From the NCBI GenBank assembly GCA_030523305.1, contig JAUNIY010000007.1, positions 1 through 44,521 of the forward strand: a stretch of DNA of 44,521 nt. The letters are read 5' to 3'. This DNA comes from Eubacteriales bacterium. Lineage in GTDB: Bacteria; Bacillota; Clostridia; Oscillospirales; Butyricicoccaceae. How positions within the stretch are numbered: position 1 is the first letter of the stretch; each line of letters begins with the position of its first letter. A program made the position numbers and the translations under genes. Shown in pieces: positions 1 through 8,849 of this stretch. The notes under the pieces were generated by a model that was not told the DNA's origin, searched no databases, and worked only from the letters and a program-made list of their open reading frames with translations.

Positions 1-138
1 GATCTTCTGCTGGTTGATCTGCGCAATCTTATCTGCGGTAACCGCATTGACTGCGCCCAGAGCCAGCGCAACAACCAGCGTGATGGCACAAAGGATGCCG
101 CCGAGCTGTACAAATTCATTTTTCTGCTTGCCAGCCAT
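1..138 (-). CDS. rnfG: RnfG, electron transport complex subunit G (N-terminal part only)
   Basis: Only the first 46 codons lie in the window. The peptide begins MAGKQKNEFVQLGG and runs into one hydrophobic stretch (about residues 14-33), which matches the N-terminal membrane anchor of RnfG. RnfG is the subunit that carries covalent FMN on its extracytoplasmic domain in the Rnf ferredoxin:NAD+ oxidoreductase. The start lies 3 nt beyond the rnfD stop, and its GGAGGG ribosome site is inside the end of rnfD, so the two are translationally coupled. The C-terminal flavinylation motif is outside the window. The identification relies mainly on gene order (rnfC-rnfD-rnfG) and the N-terminal anchor. 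Confidence 0.85.
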   Translation of the reverse strand, partial: MAGKQKNEFVQLGGILCAITLVVALALGAVNAVTADKIAQINQQKI

Positions 139-141
139 GGT

Positions 142-1146
142 TTAGCCCTCCTTCTTCTGCTTTGCCGGTGCGCCGAACTTGGTCGGGCGGGTGTACTTAT
201 CAATCAGCCATACGGTGGTGTTCATCAGCAGGATGGAGTAGCATACGCCTTCCGGATAGCCGCCGAAGTAACGGATCATCGTGGTCAGCAGGCCGCAGCC
301 GATGCCAAAGATAACCTGGCCCTTCTTGGAAACCGGGGTGGTGCTGTAGTCGGTCGCCATAAAGATTGCGCCGAGCATCAGGCCGCCGCTGAATACGCTG
401 TATGCCAACGATTCCATATGGCCCAGATCGCCCATCGGGAAGATGAACGCAATCACGGCAACGGTCAATATGTAAGCTGCCGGAGTATGGATGGTGATAA
501 CCTTGCGCATCAGCAGATACGCGCCGCCGATGAGCAGCGCAACGGCGGAAACCTCACCCATTGAGCCGCCGCACATGCCGAGGAACATGCTTGCAATGCC
601 CGGCAGGTCGCCCTCCGCGGTGCCCTTGATGATAGCCAGCGGGGTCGCCTGGGAGATCGCGTCCAGCGTCTCCTGCGAATTGGAAATCAATCCGATGGAG
701 CTGCGTGCTGCTGCCCAGGTCGTCATCGCTACCGGCCAGGAAGCGAGCAGGAATGCACGTCCAGCCAGCGCCGGGTTCATAAAGTTCTTGCCCAAGCCGC
801 CAAACAGGCACTTTGCGAAAATAATGGCAATGCCGTCGCCGATAATCAGCATCCAGTACGGCAGCGTAACCGGGCAGACAAATGCGAGCAGAACGCCGGT
901 AACAGCAGCCGAAAGATCCATGATGGTATTGGGCTTGCCGACGATCTTGTCATATATTGCTTCAAATACCATACACGCGATGACCGAAACTGCGGTCATC
1001 AGGATTGCACGGAATCCAAATACATAGGTCGATACAGCCAGCGACGGGATCAACGCGATCAGTACGTCCAGCATAATCGACTGGGTATCCTCTTTGCTCT
1101 TAATATGAGGGGAGGATGTAATTACTACTTTGCTAAAATCATACAT
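142..1146 (-). CDS. rnfD: RnfD, membrane subunit of the Rnf ion-translocating complex
   Basis: A 334-aa polytopic membrane protein of the NqrB/RnfD family. Rnf couples electron flow from reduced ferredoxin to NAD+ with Na+ or H+ export; RnfD is an integral subunit with covalently bound FMN. Several hydrophobic segments are visible, with family signatures around NFMNPALAGRAF (about 121-132) and FSGGLMLGAIFMATDYSTTP. The likely flavinylation site is D162-AISQAT168, matching the ApbE target pattern D-x-x-S/T-G-A-T except for Q in place of G. The start has GGAGGG 5 nt upstream, and there are 12 nt after rnfC. Assignment is firm; the ion coupled cannot be told from this sequence. Confidence 0.93.
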   Translation of the reverse strand: MYDFSKVVITSSPHIKSKEDTQSIMLDVLIALIPSLAVSTYVFGFRAILMTAVSVIACMVFEAIYDKIVGKPNTIMDLSAAVTGVLLAFVCPVTLPYWMLIIGDGIAIIFAKCLFGGLGKNFMNPALAGRAFLLASWPVAMTTWAAARSSIGLISNSQETLDAISQATPLAIIKGTAEGDLPGIASMFLGMCGGSMGEVSAVALLIGGAYLLMRKVITIHTPAAYILTVAVIAFIFPMGDLGHMESLAYSVFSGGLMLGAIFMATDYSTTPVSKKGQVIFGIGCGLLTTMIRYFGGYPEGVCYSILLMNTTVWLIDKYTRPTKFGAPAKQKKEG

Positions 1147-1158
1147 ACCGAACCCTCC

Positions 1159-2505
1159 TTACTTCTGCGCCGCAGCAGCTTCCGCTCTGCGTTTGTCCTG
1201 CACGCGCATCTTCGCAACGCGGAACTGCTGTACCAGCGGGATGCGCGCCGGACATACATATGCGCACGAGCCGCATTCGATGCAGTCCAGTACGTCGTAT
1301 TCCTCACAGCCCTCCAGGTTGTTACGGGACGCGTACATGTTCATATAAACCGGGGTCAGATGCATCGGGCAAACGCCAACGCAGCGTCCGCAGCGGATGC
1401 AGGTCGGCGCCTTCTCGCGCTTGTCCTCTTCGCCGCAGAAAGCGAGGAACGCGTTGGTGCCTTTGAGGACCGGTACGTCGGTGGTAAACTGCGCCACGCC
1501 CATCATCGGGCCGCCGGCCAGCAGCTTGTTCGGCGCTTCCTTCAGGCCGCCGCAAGCGTCAATCAGCTCGGTAATGCAGGTACCGGTGCGCGCTTCCAGG
1601 TTCTTCGGCTCGACAACGGCGGAGCCGGAAACGGTAACGACGCGGCGGATAACCGGCATACCCTTTGCAAAGCAGCGGTATACGGCGCCGGCAGTATCCA
1701 CATTGAATACCGCGCAGCCTGCGTCCGCCGGGAGCTTGCCGGACGGTACCTCACGGCCAGTGACAGCGTTAATCAGCTGTTTTTCTGCGCCCTGCGGGTA
1801 GCGGCACTCCAGCGGAGCCAGCTTGATCACCGGATCGTTGTTGAGCAGCTCTTCGATTTTTGCAAATGTATCCTGCTTATTCAGCTCGATGCCGATATAA
1901 GCCTGCTTGACGCCCATGATCTTGACCAGATAACGAACGCCCTCCACAATCTCCTCCGGACGCTCCAGAAGCAGACGGTGGTCAGATGTAATGTACGGCT
2001 CGCACTCCGCGCCGTTGATCAGGATGGTATCGCACTTGCCGATACCCGACTTGATCTTGACGTGTGTCGGGAATGTTGCGCCGCCGTGTCCGACGATGCC
2101 GGCATCCCAGATGGCCTGGATGCGTTCGTCGTTGGTCATTGCTTCAAAGTCCTTCGGCTTGACAGATTCATGCAGCCTGTCTTCATGGTCGTTCTCAATC
2201 ACAATGGACAGAACCTTGGAGCCATTCTGATGCAGCATCGGGACAACGTCTACCACCTTGCCGGATACCGATGCGTGAACCGGAGCGCTGACGAAGCCGC
2301 CGGCCTCTGCGATCATCTGGCCCATGTCCACGATGTCACCCTTCTTCACCAGCGGCTTTGCCGGTGCGCCAATGTGCATCGAAACAGGAAGGACAACCTT
2401 GTCCGGCGCCTTCAGGACTTCGATCGGCTTTTTGTTTGTTGCGGATTTGAATCCCGGATCGTCTTTTGTTCCAGGATGGATACCGCCACGAAACGTGTAC
2501 GCCAT
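1159..2505 (-). CDS. rnfC: RnfC, NADH-binding iron-sulfur subunit of the Rnf complex
   Basis: A 448-aa peripheral subunit that passes electrons between NAD(H) and the membrane subunits. The start is taken at MAYTFRGGIHPG, because GAGAGGTGA lies just before that ATG and the opening matches the family. The N-terminal part is the barrel-sandwich/SLBB-containing flavoprotein-like region (GIHPG, GHGGATFPTHVK). The C-terminal part has two 4Fe-4S motifs: CIRCGRCVGVCP and CIECGSCAYVCP, both complete CxxCxxCxxxCP. It ends in a lysine/arginine/alanine-rich tail that is shorter than in proteobacterial RnfC. It is the first gene of the operon seen here (rnfC-D-G...). Confidence 0.95.
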   Translation of the reverse strand: MAYTFRGGIHPGTKDDPGFKSATNKKPIEVLKAPDKVVLPVSMHIGAPAKPLVKKGDIVDMGQMIAEAGGFVSAPVHASVSGKVVDVVPMLHQNGSKVLSIVIENDHEDRLHESVKPKDFEAMTNDERIQAIWDAGIVGHGGATFPTHVKIKSGIGKCDTILINGAECEPYITSDHRLLLERPEEIVEGVRYLVKIMGVKQAYIGIELNKQDTFAKIEELLNNDPVIKLAPLECRYPQGAEKQLINAVTGREVPSGKLPADAGCAVFNVDTAGAVYRCFAKGMPVIRRVVTVSGSAVVEPKNLEARTGTCITELIDACGGLKEAPNKLLAGGPMMGVAQFTTDVPVLKGTNAFLAFCGEEDKREKAPTCIRCGRCVGVCPMHLTPVYMNMYASRNNLEGCEEYDVLDCIECGSCAYVCPARIPLVQQFRVAKMRVQDKRRAEAAAAQK

Positions 2506-2874
2506 TATGGATTCACCTCTCTGTTCATTTTGTGCGGCCTGCCGCCGCACCGCAGACAAATTTACCTGCGAAACAGCCGTCCCCCCGCAAATTGGGCACG
2601 GCCATCCCGCGTAAGCCCCCGCCCTCTCAAATGGCGGAATACTATACTTTAGATTATACCGGCAATCCTACCAGAAACGCAAGGAATTTTGCAAAAAAAA
2701 TAACAGAAACCAACAAAAATTTTGCCACATTTCTTGTCAGGAGTGTCCGATTCTGGTAGTTTCACCGTTTTTACCAAAAAATCTGCCCCGCACGCCGCGA
2801 AATCCGGGGAATAAACAGGGCATTTTGGGTTAAACTGTAAGCACATATCCAACGGCTGCGCCCGGCGCGGGCGC
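2506..2874. other. Intergenic region upstream of rnf, no gene
   Basis: This 369-bp gap lies between the rnfC start and the stop of the next minus-strand gene. On the minus strand a TATAAT hexamer at 2653-2658 could be the rnf -10, but I see no good -35 at the right distance. A perfect 7-bp stem with a 3-nt loop (arms 2858-2864 and 2868-2874) sits directly after the kinase-like gene. It lacks a U-tract, so it is at best a weak terminator. The stretches that stay open in six frames look like compositional shadows. Confidence 0.5.
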
Positions 2875-4002
2875 TTATGCCCGCCGATACGCCGCCGCAT
2901 CCAATACGTCGGACAGCTCGATATCCGCCGCCGCCAGCCCGGAAGATAAGATCGTCTGGTAGCCCGAGTCGCTTTCCAGCGCATCGGCATCCACCGCCTC
3001 GAGCGGAATGCGCAGATAGGCCGAGGTCCCTCCCTTTTTTCCTTGGAGGAACAGCAGCAGGCCGCTGTGCATCGACGCAATTTTGCGCGCATACGGGATA
3101 CCCAGCCCCCACGCGCCGGGCACGGCATCCGGCTGCCGCCAAGTATCGTTCATACGCGCGAGCGCACGCGCCTCGATTCCCGCGCCGTCATCCGCCACGC
3201 CAAAGGACACCGTGCCGCCGAGCTTTTCGGCAGACAGCGCAATGTGCACCTTCGGCCCGCCATGCCGCAGGCTGTTGGAAACCAGCGTCAGCAGCGCGGC
3301 CATCACCAGCCCTTCATCCGCATAGAATGTGATATCCGGCTGCGGGGCTGACACAGCGACACGAATGTCGTGCCCAGCCAGCTGTTCCTCGATCTGCTGC
3401 AGTACGCGGCACGCGCTGCACTGCGTCCAGCGCAGCATTTCCGGAGCCCCGGCAAGCAGCTGCATATGGTTGACCTGCCGCAAAATGCGCATGGCCTGCC
3501 AGCGCAGCTGCGCCGCCGCATCCTGCATGCCTTGCTGTTCCAGCATCTCGGCCTGCAGCAGCAGGCTCTGCGCGCTGTCGCGCAGGTGCGAGGCCGCAAG
3601 CGTCACGCCAATTTGCTGCTTTGCCGCCGCAGCAAATACCAGCAGCGCGCCATGCTCCGTCGGGATGATGCGAAGCTCCCACGCCTTCTCCATCAGCGTG
3701 ACCGGCACCGCCTGTTCAGTATTCGTGTGGATACACTGACGGATTGTCTCGCACACGGCCTCTGGCAGGATTCCCTCTATAGAATAAAACCCGGCATCTG
3801 CCAGCAGACCGCGGCAGGTATCCGTCTGGCGCAGCACCATCAGCTGTTCGGACACATACGCCATGGGATGCAGCGAAGCCTCCAGCCCCCGGCAGGCCGC
3901 ATACAGCAGCTCATGCGGAAGGCCATCGAAAAACGCTTTTGGATCGCCCTGCGGCTCCCATGTTCTTTCAAACTTGTCAGAATTCTGTTGTCCTGATTGC
4001 AT
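2875..4002 (-). CDS. Soluble sensor-histidine-kinase-like protein (orphan)
   Basis: A 375-aa cytoplasmic protein with no membrane segment or signal peptide. The C-terminal third is a GHKL/HATPase_c ATP-binding domain: N-box LVSNSLRHGG (Asn243), G1 box DDGAGI (271-276), G2 GLGI (299-302). A helical segment around 135-180 may be a dimerisation domain. It offers a possible phospho-acceptor His139 in SHLRDSAQ, which lacks the usual H-E/D-x-x-T/P context. The first ~130 residues are unrecognised, perhaps a divergent sensor domain. The ATG at 4002 is chosen because AAAGGGG lies 8 nt upstream; a GTG at 4011 would overlap that site. No response regulator is adjacent, so its partner is unknown. Confidence 0.7.
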   Translation of the reverse strand: MQSGQQNSDKFERTWEPQGDPKAFFDGLPHELLYAACRGLEASLHPMAYVSEQLMVLRQTDTCRGLLADAGFYSIEGILPEAVCETIRQCIHTNTEQAVPVTLMEKAWELRIIPTEHGALLVFAAAAKQQIGVTLAASHLRDSAQSLLLQAEMLEQQGMQDAAAQLRWQAMRILRQVNHMQLLAGAPEMLRWTQCSACRVLQQIEEQLAGHDIRVAVSAPQPDITFYADEGLVMAALLTLVSNSLRHGGPKVHIALSAEKLGGTVSFGVADDGAGIEARALARMNDTWRQPDAVPGAWGLGIPYARKIASMHSGLLLFLQGKKGGTSAYLRIPLEAVDADALESDSGYQTILSSGLAAADIELSDVLDAAAYRRA

Positions 4003-4058
4003 TTTATTCACCCCTTTCGCTTACGCGAACCGGCAAGATTCGACAAAGAGTTACCTAT

Positions 4059-4064
4059 ATTATA
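4059..4064 (-). promoter_or_regulatory. Extended -10 of the kinase-like gene
   Basis: On the minus strand TGGTATAAT forms an extended -10 (TATAAT 4059-4064), about 57 nt before the chosen start. The -35 is poor (GTTCAT at 17 nt). A small inverted repeat (TTCGC/GCGAA) sits just ahead of the ribosome site in the leader. Confidence 0.5.
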
Positions 4065-4140
4065 CCAGAAACGGCATTATTATGAACAGGAGATATGAAA
4101 TTTTTTTTGATTTCGACTGCACTTTTATACAAATATATCA

Positions 4141-4169
4141 TTGCAGAAATGTCACTTTCCATGTATAAT
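4141..4169 (+). promoter_or_regulatory. gap promoter, TTGCAG-17-TATAAT
   Basis: TTGCAG (4141-4146) and a perfect TATAAT (4164-4169) are separated by 17 nt, about 50 nt ahead of the gap start codon. This is a near-consensus sigma-A promoter, as expected for a highly expressed glycolytic gene. Confidence 0.85.
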
Positions 4170-4193
4170 GTAGTTGTTCCAGTAAAACAGTAA

Positions 4194-5246
<1,053 letters not shown>

Positions 5247-5269
5247 TTCTTCCTTATTTGGAATCTATC

Positions 5270-5302
5270 GCGGGCTTTCTCCTTTGGGAAAGCCCGCTTT
5301 TT
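5270..5302 (+). terminator. Rho-independent terminator of gap
   Basis: A 9-bp perfect stem GCGGGCTTT/AAAGCCCGC (5270-5278 and 5289-5297) is followed by TTTTT, 24 nt after the gap stop. Confidence 0.93.
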
Positions 5303-5383
5303 GTATTTTCCCCACCAATCATCACGCTATGCTGGTATCGTGCGCCATGTGATGCAGGCCGCGGCAAAATGACAAAAATCAGG

Positions 5384-5417
5384 AAAAAAACAGCGGAGGC
5401 TTTTGCACCTCCGCTGT
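5384..5417 (-). terminator. Terminator of the pspA-TPM operon
   Basis: On the minus strand the 10-bp stem ACAGCGGAGG/CCTCCGCTGT (5390-5399, 5408-5417) is followed by seven T residues, just past the pspA stop. Confidence 0.9.
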
Positions 5418-5434
5418 CTGTTTGTGTGATAAGA

Positions 5435-6115
5435 TTACAGCCCCATGGATTTTTTGAGCGCTTCCAGCTCGGCATCCACCGATGCGTCCGACGCGCCTGC
5501 GCGGTATTTCTCTTCCAGCGCCTTGGCTTCGTCAACCGGCTCGGCATTCAGCTCGGCCATTGCGTTGGCCTCGCCCAGCATCCGGTTCGCCTTGTCCTCC
5601 ATGCGGTCAAATGCGCCCATCGCGCTGTTTGCCTTGTCCGAGGCAGAGCTGATTTTATTCAGGCGGTCCTGCGTCTTCGCAACCGAAACCTTTGCCTTAA
5701 TCATCGCGCGGCGCGATTTCAGCGTTTCGATATCGCTGACCAGCTTATCGTGCATCTGACGCATCTTGACGGCATTTTCATGCGCTGCGGCATATGCGGT
5801 CTGGAGGCCTGCGCCTGCGCTCTCCAGCTTCTGTTTCTTGGCCAGGAATATCTTTGCATCCCCTTCGTTGCCTGCCATCAGCGCCTGCTTGGCCAGACCT
5901 TCATAGCGGGCGACCTCCGCCTGGTTTTCGTCTACCAGCCGCTTGGTGCGCGCTTCCTCCGCCATGACGCCGGCGGTTTCCTTCTTGACCTCCGCGAGAT
6001 TCTCGTTCAGCTCGCGCAGATATTGATCGATCATCTTGGACGGGTCCTCCATCTTATCGAGGACTGCGTTGACGTTTGCCTGGATGATATCGCTGAATCG
6101 TGAAAGAATGCCCAT
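5435..6115 (-). CDS. pspA: PspA/IM30/Vipp1 family envelope-stress protein
   Basis: A 226-aa, almost entirely alpha-helical coiled-coil protein of the PspA/IM30 family. These are ESCRT-III-like proteins that bind and remodel stressed cytoplasmic membrane. The N-terminal amphipathic helix MGILSRFSDIIQANVNAV and the DPSKMIDQYLRELNENL segment are typical. The start at 6115 is chosen because AGGAGG lies 6 nt upstream and the family begins MGxxxR. It follows the TPM-domain membrane protein by 17 nt, with its ribosome site in that gap, so the two are co-transcribed. That partner may be its membrane sensor or anchor (inference). No PspB/PspC is nearby. Confidence 0.92.
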   Translation of the reverse strand: MGILSRFSDIIQANVNAVLDKMEDPSKMIDQYLRELNENLAEVKKETAGVMAEEARTKRLVDENQAEVARYEGLAKQALMAGNEGDAKIFLAKKQKLESAGAGLQTAYAAAHENAVKMRQMHDKLVSDIETLKSRRAMIKAKVSVAKTQDRLNKISSASDKANSAMGAFDRMEDKANRMLGEANAMAELNAEPVDEAKALEEKYRAGASDASVDAELEALKKSMGL

Positions 6116-6132
6116 GTTGTTCCTCCTGTTTC

Positions 6133-7206
6133 TCATTTATCTTTGGATTGGTATTTTTTTGCCAGATTTTCGGCCTCATCCTCGTCGCCGAATTGCTCCA
6201 ACGGCGTGTTGAGGATATCCTCCATCTGCTTCGCTTCCTTGTTTTTCTGCTCCTTGGCCTTTTTCCACCATGTAAACGCCAGCAGCAGGACGATCACAAT
6301 GCCCGCGACAACGACGACAATCTTGATGACGGTCGGCCATGGCGACTTGGTGACGGTCATGATCCTCTCCGCCGTCTTGCTGAATGTCGTAGAGAAAAAT
6401 TCCTCATCATCCATATCGCCATAATAATAGGTATTGAGGTAATCCGCCAGGATCGCCACCGCTTCATCGTCCATGACAGCCGATGCCTGTGCGCCGACCC
6501 AGTAGCCGCAATTGTAGCTGCTCTGGCCGTCATCACAAAAGACCAGCAGAAAATGCGCCTGGTCGGTAAACAGCGTGTCATACAGCTGACCGGCATATTC
6601 GCCCAGCTCACTCGGGCTTGGATCGGTGTCGCCGTTCAAATCGGTCAGGATATACAGATACGGCTGCACGCCGGTTTCCTGGTAAAACGCTTGCATGCCG
6701 CGCGTCAATTCGCCGCTGTCCGTGATCCAACCGGGTTCATCGGTGTAATACGCGGTCTCTGTGACAGACCCCGCCGGCAATGGCTCGCGCTGCACCGTAG
6801 ATTTCGTAATATCTCCGCCCTGCGCTGCCCCCATGACAGCTAACAGGACAACCAAAACCGAGACAATGATGATCGCCAGCAATATGCCGCCCAAGCATCC
6901 GCCGCCACGGTTGCCACCGCCACCGCCGGGCGGCCCGCCGCCGCCCGACCTGCGGTCGCGTTCGCTGCGCCTGCCCATCTCATACATCATGCCGCCGAAC
7001 ACCATGTTGCCAAACCCGCCGCTGTTGTGATGCCGTGGCGGGGGTGGTGGCCCGCCAAAGCCGCCGCTTCGCCCGCCGCCAAAGTCACTCCCACCGAAGC
7101 CACCTCCGCTGCGTCCGCCGCCACTGAAGCCTCCGCCATGTCCGCCTCCGCTAAAACCGCCTCCGCCGCCGAAGCTGCCGCCTCCGCCGCCACCTGATCT
7201 GCCCAA
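6133..7206 (-). CDS. Gly-rich two-helix membrane protein with TPM-like domain
   Basis: A 357-aa protein. The first ~57 residues are a glycine/serine-rich, low-complexity region, followed by a PPPPP stretch and more glycine repeats. Then comes a transmembrane helix (about 105-128), an extracytoplasmic domain of ~170 residues resembling the TPM (TLP18.3/Psb32/MOLO-1) fold (GELTRGMQAFYQETGVQPYL), a second helix (about 300-323) and a charged cytoplasmic tail. A TTG start at 7206 is inferred: GGAAGGG lies 5 nt upstream, and there is no in-frame ATG or GTG before it. It is first gene of a two-gene operon with pspA, suggesting an envelope-stress role. The exact function is unknown. Confidence 0.75.
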   Translation of the reverse strand: MGRSGGGGGGSFGGGGGFSGGGHGGGFSGGGRSGGGFGGSDFGGGRSGGFGGPPPPPRHHNSGGFGNMVFGGMMYEMGRRSERDRRSGGGGPPGGGGGNRGGGCLGGILLAIIIVSVLVVLLAVMGAAQGGDITKSTVQREPLPAGSVTETAYYTDEPGWITDSGELTRGMQAFYQETGVQPYLYILTDLNGDTDPSPSELGEYAGQLYDTLFTDQAHFLLVFCDDGQSSYNCGYWVGAQASAVMDDEAVAILADYLNTYYYGDMDDEEFFSTTFSKTAERIMTVTKSPWPTVIKIVVVVAGIVIVLLLAFTWWKKAKEQKNKEAKQMEDILNTPLEQFGDEDEAENLAKKYQSKDK

Positions 7207-7359
7207 ATCAACCCTTCCTCTCTCTGTTTCCTCATCATAAGCGTATTCTGTTCTGTGTATCTTTATTAAAGCATATTCTCAGCAGCTTGACAAGAAATAC
7301 TGTGTGTCCACACTGTAAACTTTGTGCAAGCCGGACAAAACACTGTGCGAAACGGAACC

Positions 7360-7405
7360 AAAAAAGAGAAGAGCAACCGCTGTCTTTTCAGGACTACGGT
7401 TGCTC
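7360..7405 (-). terminator. Terminator of trxA
   Basis: On the minus strand a 9-bp stem GAGCAACCG/CGGTTGCTC (7371-7379, 7397-7405) is followed by TTCTCTTTTTT, 44 nt after the trxA stop. Confidence 0.88.
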
Positions 7406-7449
7406 CCCCACGTTTGGTATCGATGATGTCGGTAAGTTGCTTGGTTTGT

Positions 7450-7776
7450 TCAGGCTTGCAATGCTTCGCGCACGGCTGCTTCTAATTCCTGCTTGTCCCG
7501 CAGCCCGATCAGCCGCTTGACCTCCTGGCCATGCACATAGATGCTGACGGTCGGGATGGACATCACCTTGTGTGTCAGCGCAAGCTCCGGCTGCTGGTCA
7601 ATGTCAATTTTGCAGACATGGATGGTCCCGCGGAATTCCTGTTCCAGCTCCTCAATCACGGGAGCCAGCATACGGCAAGGTCCGCACCAATCCGCCCAGT
7701 AATCGATCAGCACCGGGACGTCTGCCTGCAATACCTCTTTTTCAAATGTTTCTTTCGTAATATGTAGAATCGCCAT
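7450..7776 (-). CDS. trxA: Thioredoxin
   Basis: A 108-aa, single-domain thioredoxin, a cytoplasmic disulfide reductase. The active site WCGPC has its cysteines at 31 and 34; the cis-proline motif is SIPTVSIY, and the fold-wide residues of the family are present at full length. GGAAGGA lies about 9 nt before the ATG. It has its own terminator and diverges from mrnC. Its promoter is uncertain: a TATAAT at 7930-7935 on the minus strand has a weak -35, and a TTGGCA/TATTAT pair nearer the gene has 19-nt spacing. No thioredoxin reductase is seen in the window. Confidence 0.96.
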   Translation of the reverse strand: MAILHITKETFEKEVLQADVPVLIDYWADWCGPCRMLAPVIEELEQEFRGTIHVCKIDIDQQPELALTHKVMSIPTVSIYVHGQEVKRLIGLRDKQELEAAVREALQA

Positions 7777-7811
7777 TGTATGTCTGTCCTTCCTGCGGCA
7801 TGCCGCACCGC

Positions 7812-7839
7812 TTGCAATCCGGCGTGGATGCGTTATAAT
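7812..7839 (+). promoter_or_regulatory. Candidate mrnC promoter, TTGCAA-16-TATAAT
   Basis: TTGCAA (7812-7817) and TATAAT (7834-7839) are separated by 16 nt. The -10 is flanked by a short inverted repeat (GATGC/GCATC). It would leave a leader of about 190 nt before mrnC, which is long, so a closer promoter is possible. Confidence 0.5.
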
Positions 7840-8035
7840 AAATGCATCCCTCGTTCATATGCCAATACGAATGGGCTTCCTTTTTTGGCTGCACAAAGCA
7901 GTTTGCAAAGGATAATTTTTATTTTTCTTATTATACCCTGTTTCTATGAAAAAGGGAATAGTTTTCTGCAAATTATCCAAAATTTTTCCGGCACATCCCC
8001 GCCGGTATGTTACCGGATCGAAAGGTTTGTACGCG

Positions 8036-8473
8036 ATGATGACTGATTTTTTCCGCCCCACCATGGAGGCGCACGACTTGAAGCAATGCAGCGCGCTGGC
8101 CCTCGCACACATGGGCGACAGCGTATACGAGCTGATGACCCGCGGCTATCTGATCCAGTCCGGCCTGGTCACCAGCCGGAACCTGCACCGTGAAACCATC
8201 CATCTGGTCTGTGCAGGCGCACAGGCCGCAGGTGCGCAGGCCATCCTGCCGCTGCTGACCGAAGACGAGCAGGCGGTATTCCGCCATGGGCGCAATGCCA
8301 AGCCAAAATCCATCCCCAAATCCTCCTCCCCGGGCGAATATGCGCTTGCCACCGCCGTAGAGGCTTTGTTTGGTTGGCTGTACCTGCAAGGCGAATACGA
8401 CCGCATCAACGCCCTGTTTGCCGTCCTGCTTCCCGCTGCACAGCAATGGGCCAAGCAGCACAAAAAAGGGTGA
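8036..8473 (+). CDS. mrnC: Mini-ribonuclease III
   Basis: A 145-aa catalytic-only RNase III relative that trims 23S rRNA ends in Firmicutes. It lacks the dsRNA-binding domain of full RNase III. The catalytic region LAHMGDSVYELMTRGYL has Asp28 and Glu32, and the second conserved block RNAKPKSIPKS...YALATAVEALFGWLYL is present, so both acidic clusters are intact. The start at 8036 (MMTDFF) has AAAGG about 10 nt upstream. An ATG immediately after it (8039) is an alternative, and a longer reading from 7946 has no supporting ribosome site or homology. In other Clostridia mrnC follows cysS; that neighbour is absent here. Confidence 0.93.
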   Translation: MMTDFFRPTMEAHDLKQCSALALAHMGDSVYELMTRGYLIQSGLVTSRNLHRETIHLVCAGAQAAGAQAILPLLTEDEQAVFRHGRNAKPKSIPKSSSPGEYALATAVEALFGWLYLQGEYDRINALFAVLLPAAQQWAKQHKKG

Positions 8474-8515
8474 GGAAGGACATCAGATGCCCTTCCTTCT
8501 GTTCCCCTTTTTGGG

Positions 8516-8821
8516 TTAGCACGTAGAAGAATTGTTCTTGTTGCGGCTATTCTTCTGGTTCTTACCCTGGTTATGGCAATTCTGGGCGCTCTGATTCTTC
8601 TGGTTTTGGGAATCCAGATAATACTGGTTGCTCTGAGAATTGTCAAAATTCCAGCTGTTCTGGCAATCCTGGCCGTTCTGATTGCTCTGGCTGTTCGCAT
8701 TGCTCTGCGAATACTTGCTGCTGCGGGAGTAATTGCTGTTCTGGGAATTATCGAAATTCCAGCTGTTCTGGCAATCCTGATTGTTCTGGTTCTGCGCATT
8801 CTGCTTTTTCTTTTGCGACAT
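8516..8821 (-). CDS. Asn/Gln/Ser-rich small protein, candidate spore protein
   Basis: A 101-aa, hydrophilic protein not recognised from any named family. By my count 26 Asn, 20 Gln and 19 Ser make up about 64% of it. The 13-residue unit QDCQNSWNFDNSQ occurs twice without change (15-27 and 51-63). Four Cys and two Trp are present, and the tail is Lys/Arg-rich. No signal peptide or membrane segment is seen. The strong ribosome site GAGGTGATG precedes the ATG. The promoter resembles forespore sigma-G/F sites, so the gene may be expressed in spores. Its N/Q-rich repeated make-up recalls gamma-type SASP of Bacillus, but there is no clear sequence identity. Confidence 0.75.
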   Translation of the reverse strand: MSQKKKQNAQNQNNQDCQNSWNFDNSQNSNYSRSSKYSQSNANSQSNQNGQDCQNSWNFDNSQSNQYYLDSQNQKNQSAQNCHNQGKNQKNSRNKNNSSTC

Positions 8822-8849
8822 GTTCCATCACCTCGTTTCTTTCTGCCCT

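Noticed and set aside
491-1027. Long open frame on the plus strand opposite rnfD
   Set aside because: Shadow of rnfD: no ribosome site, unlikely composition, and fully inside a well-identified gene.
1105-2652. 515-codon open frame on the plus strand opposite rnfC
   Set aside because: It is antisense to rnfC, which has clear 4Fe-4S motifs and a ribosome site; the plus-strand reading shows no domain.
8639-8782. Direct repeat of about 24 nt suggesting a small mobile element
   Set aside because: The two copies are the in-frame codons for the repeated QDCQNSWNFDNSQ unit of the Asn-rich protein.
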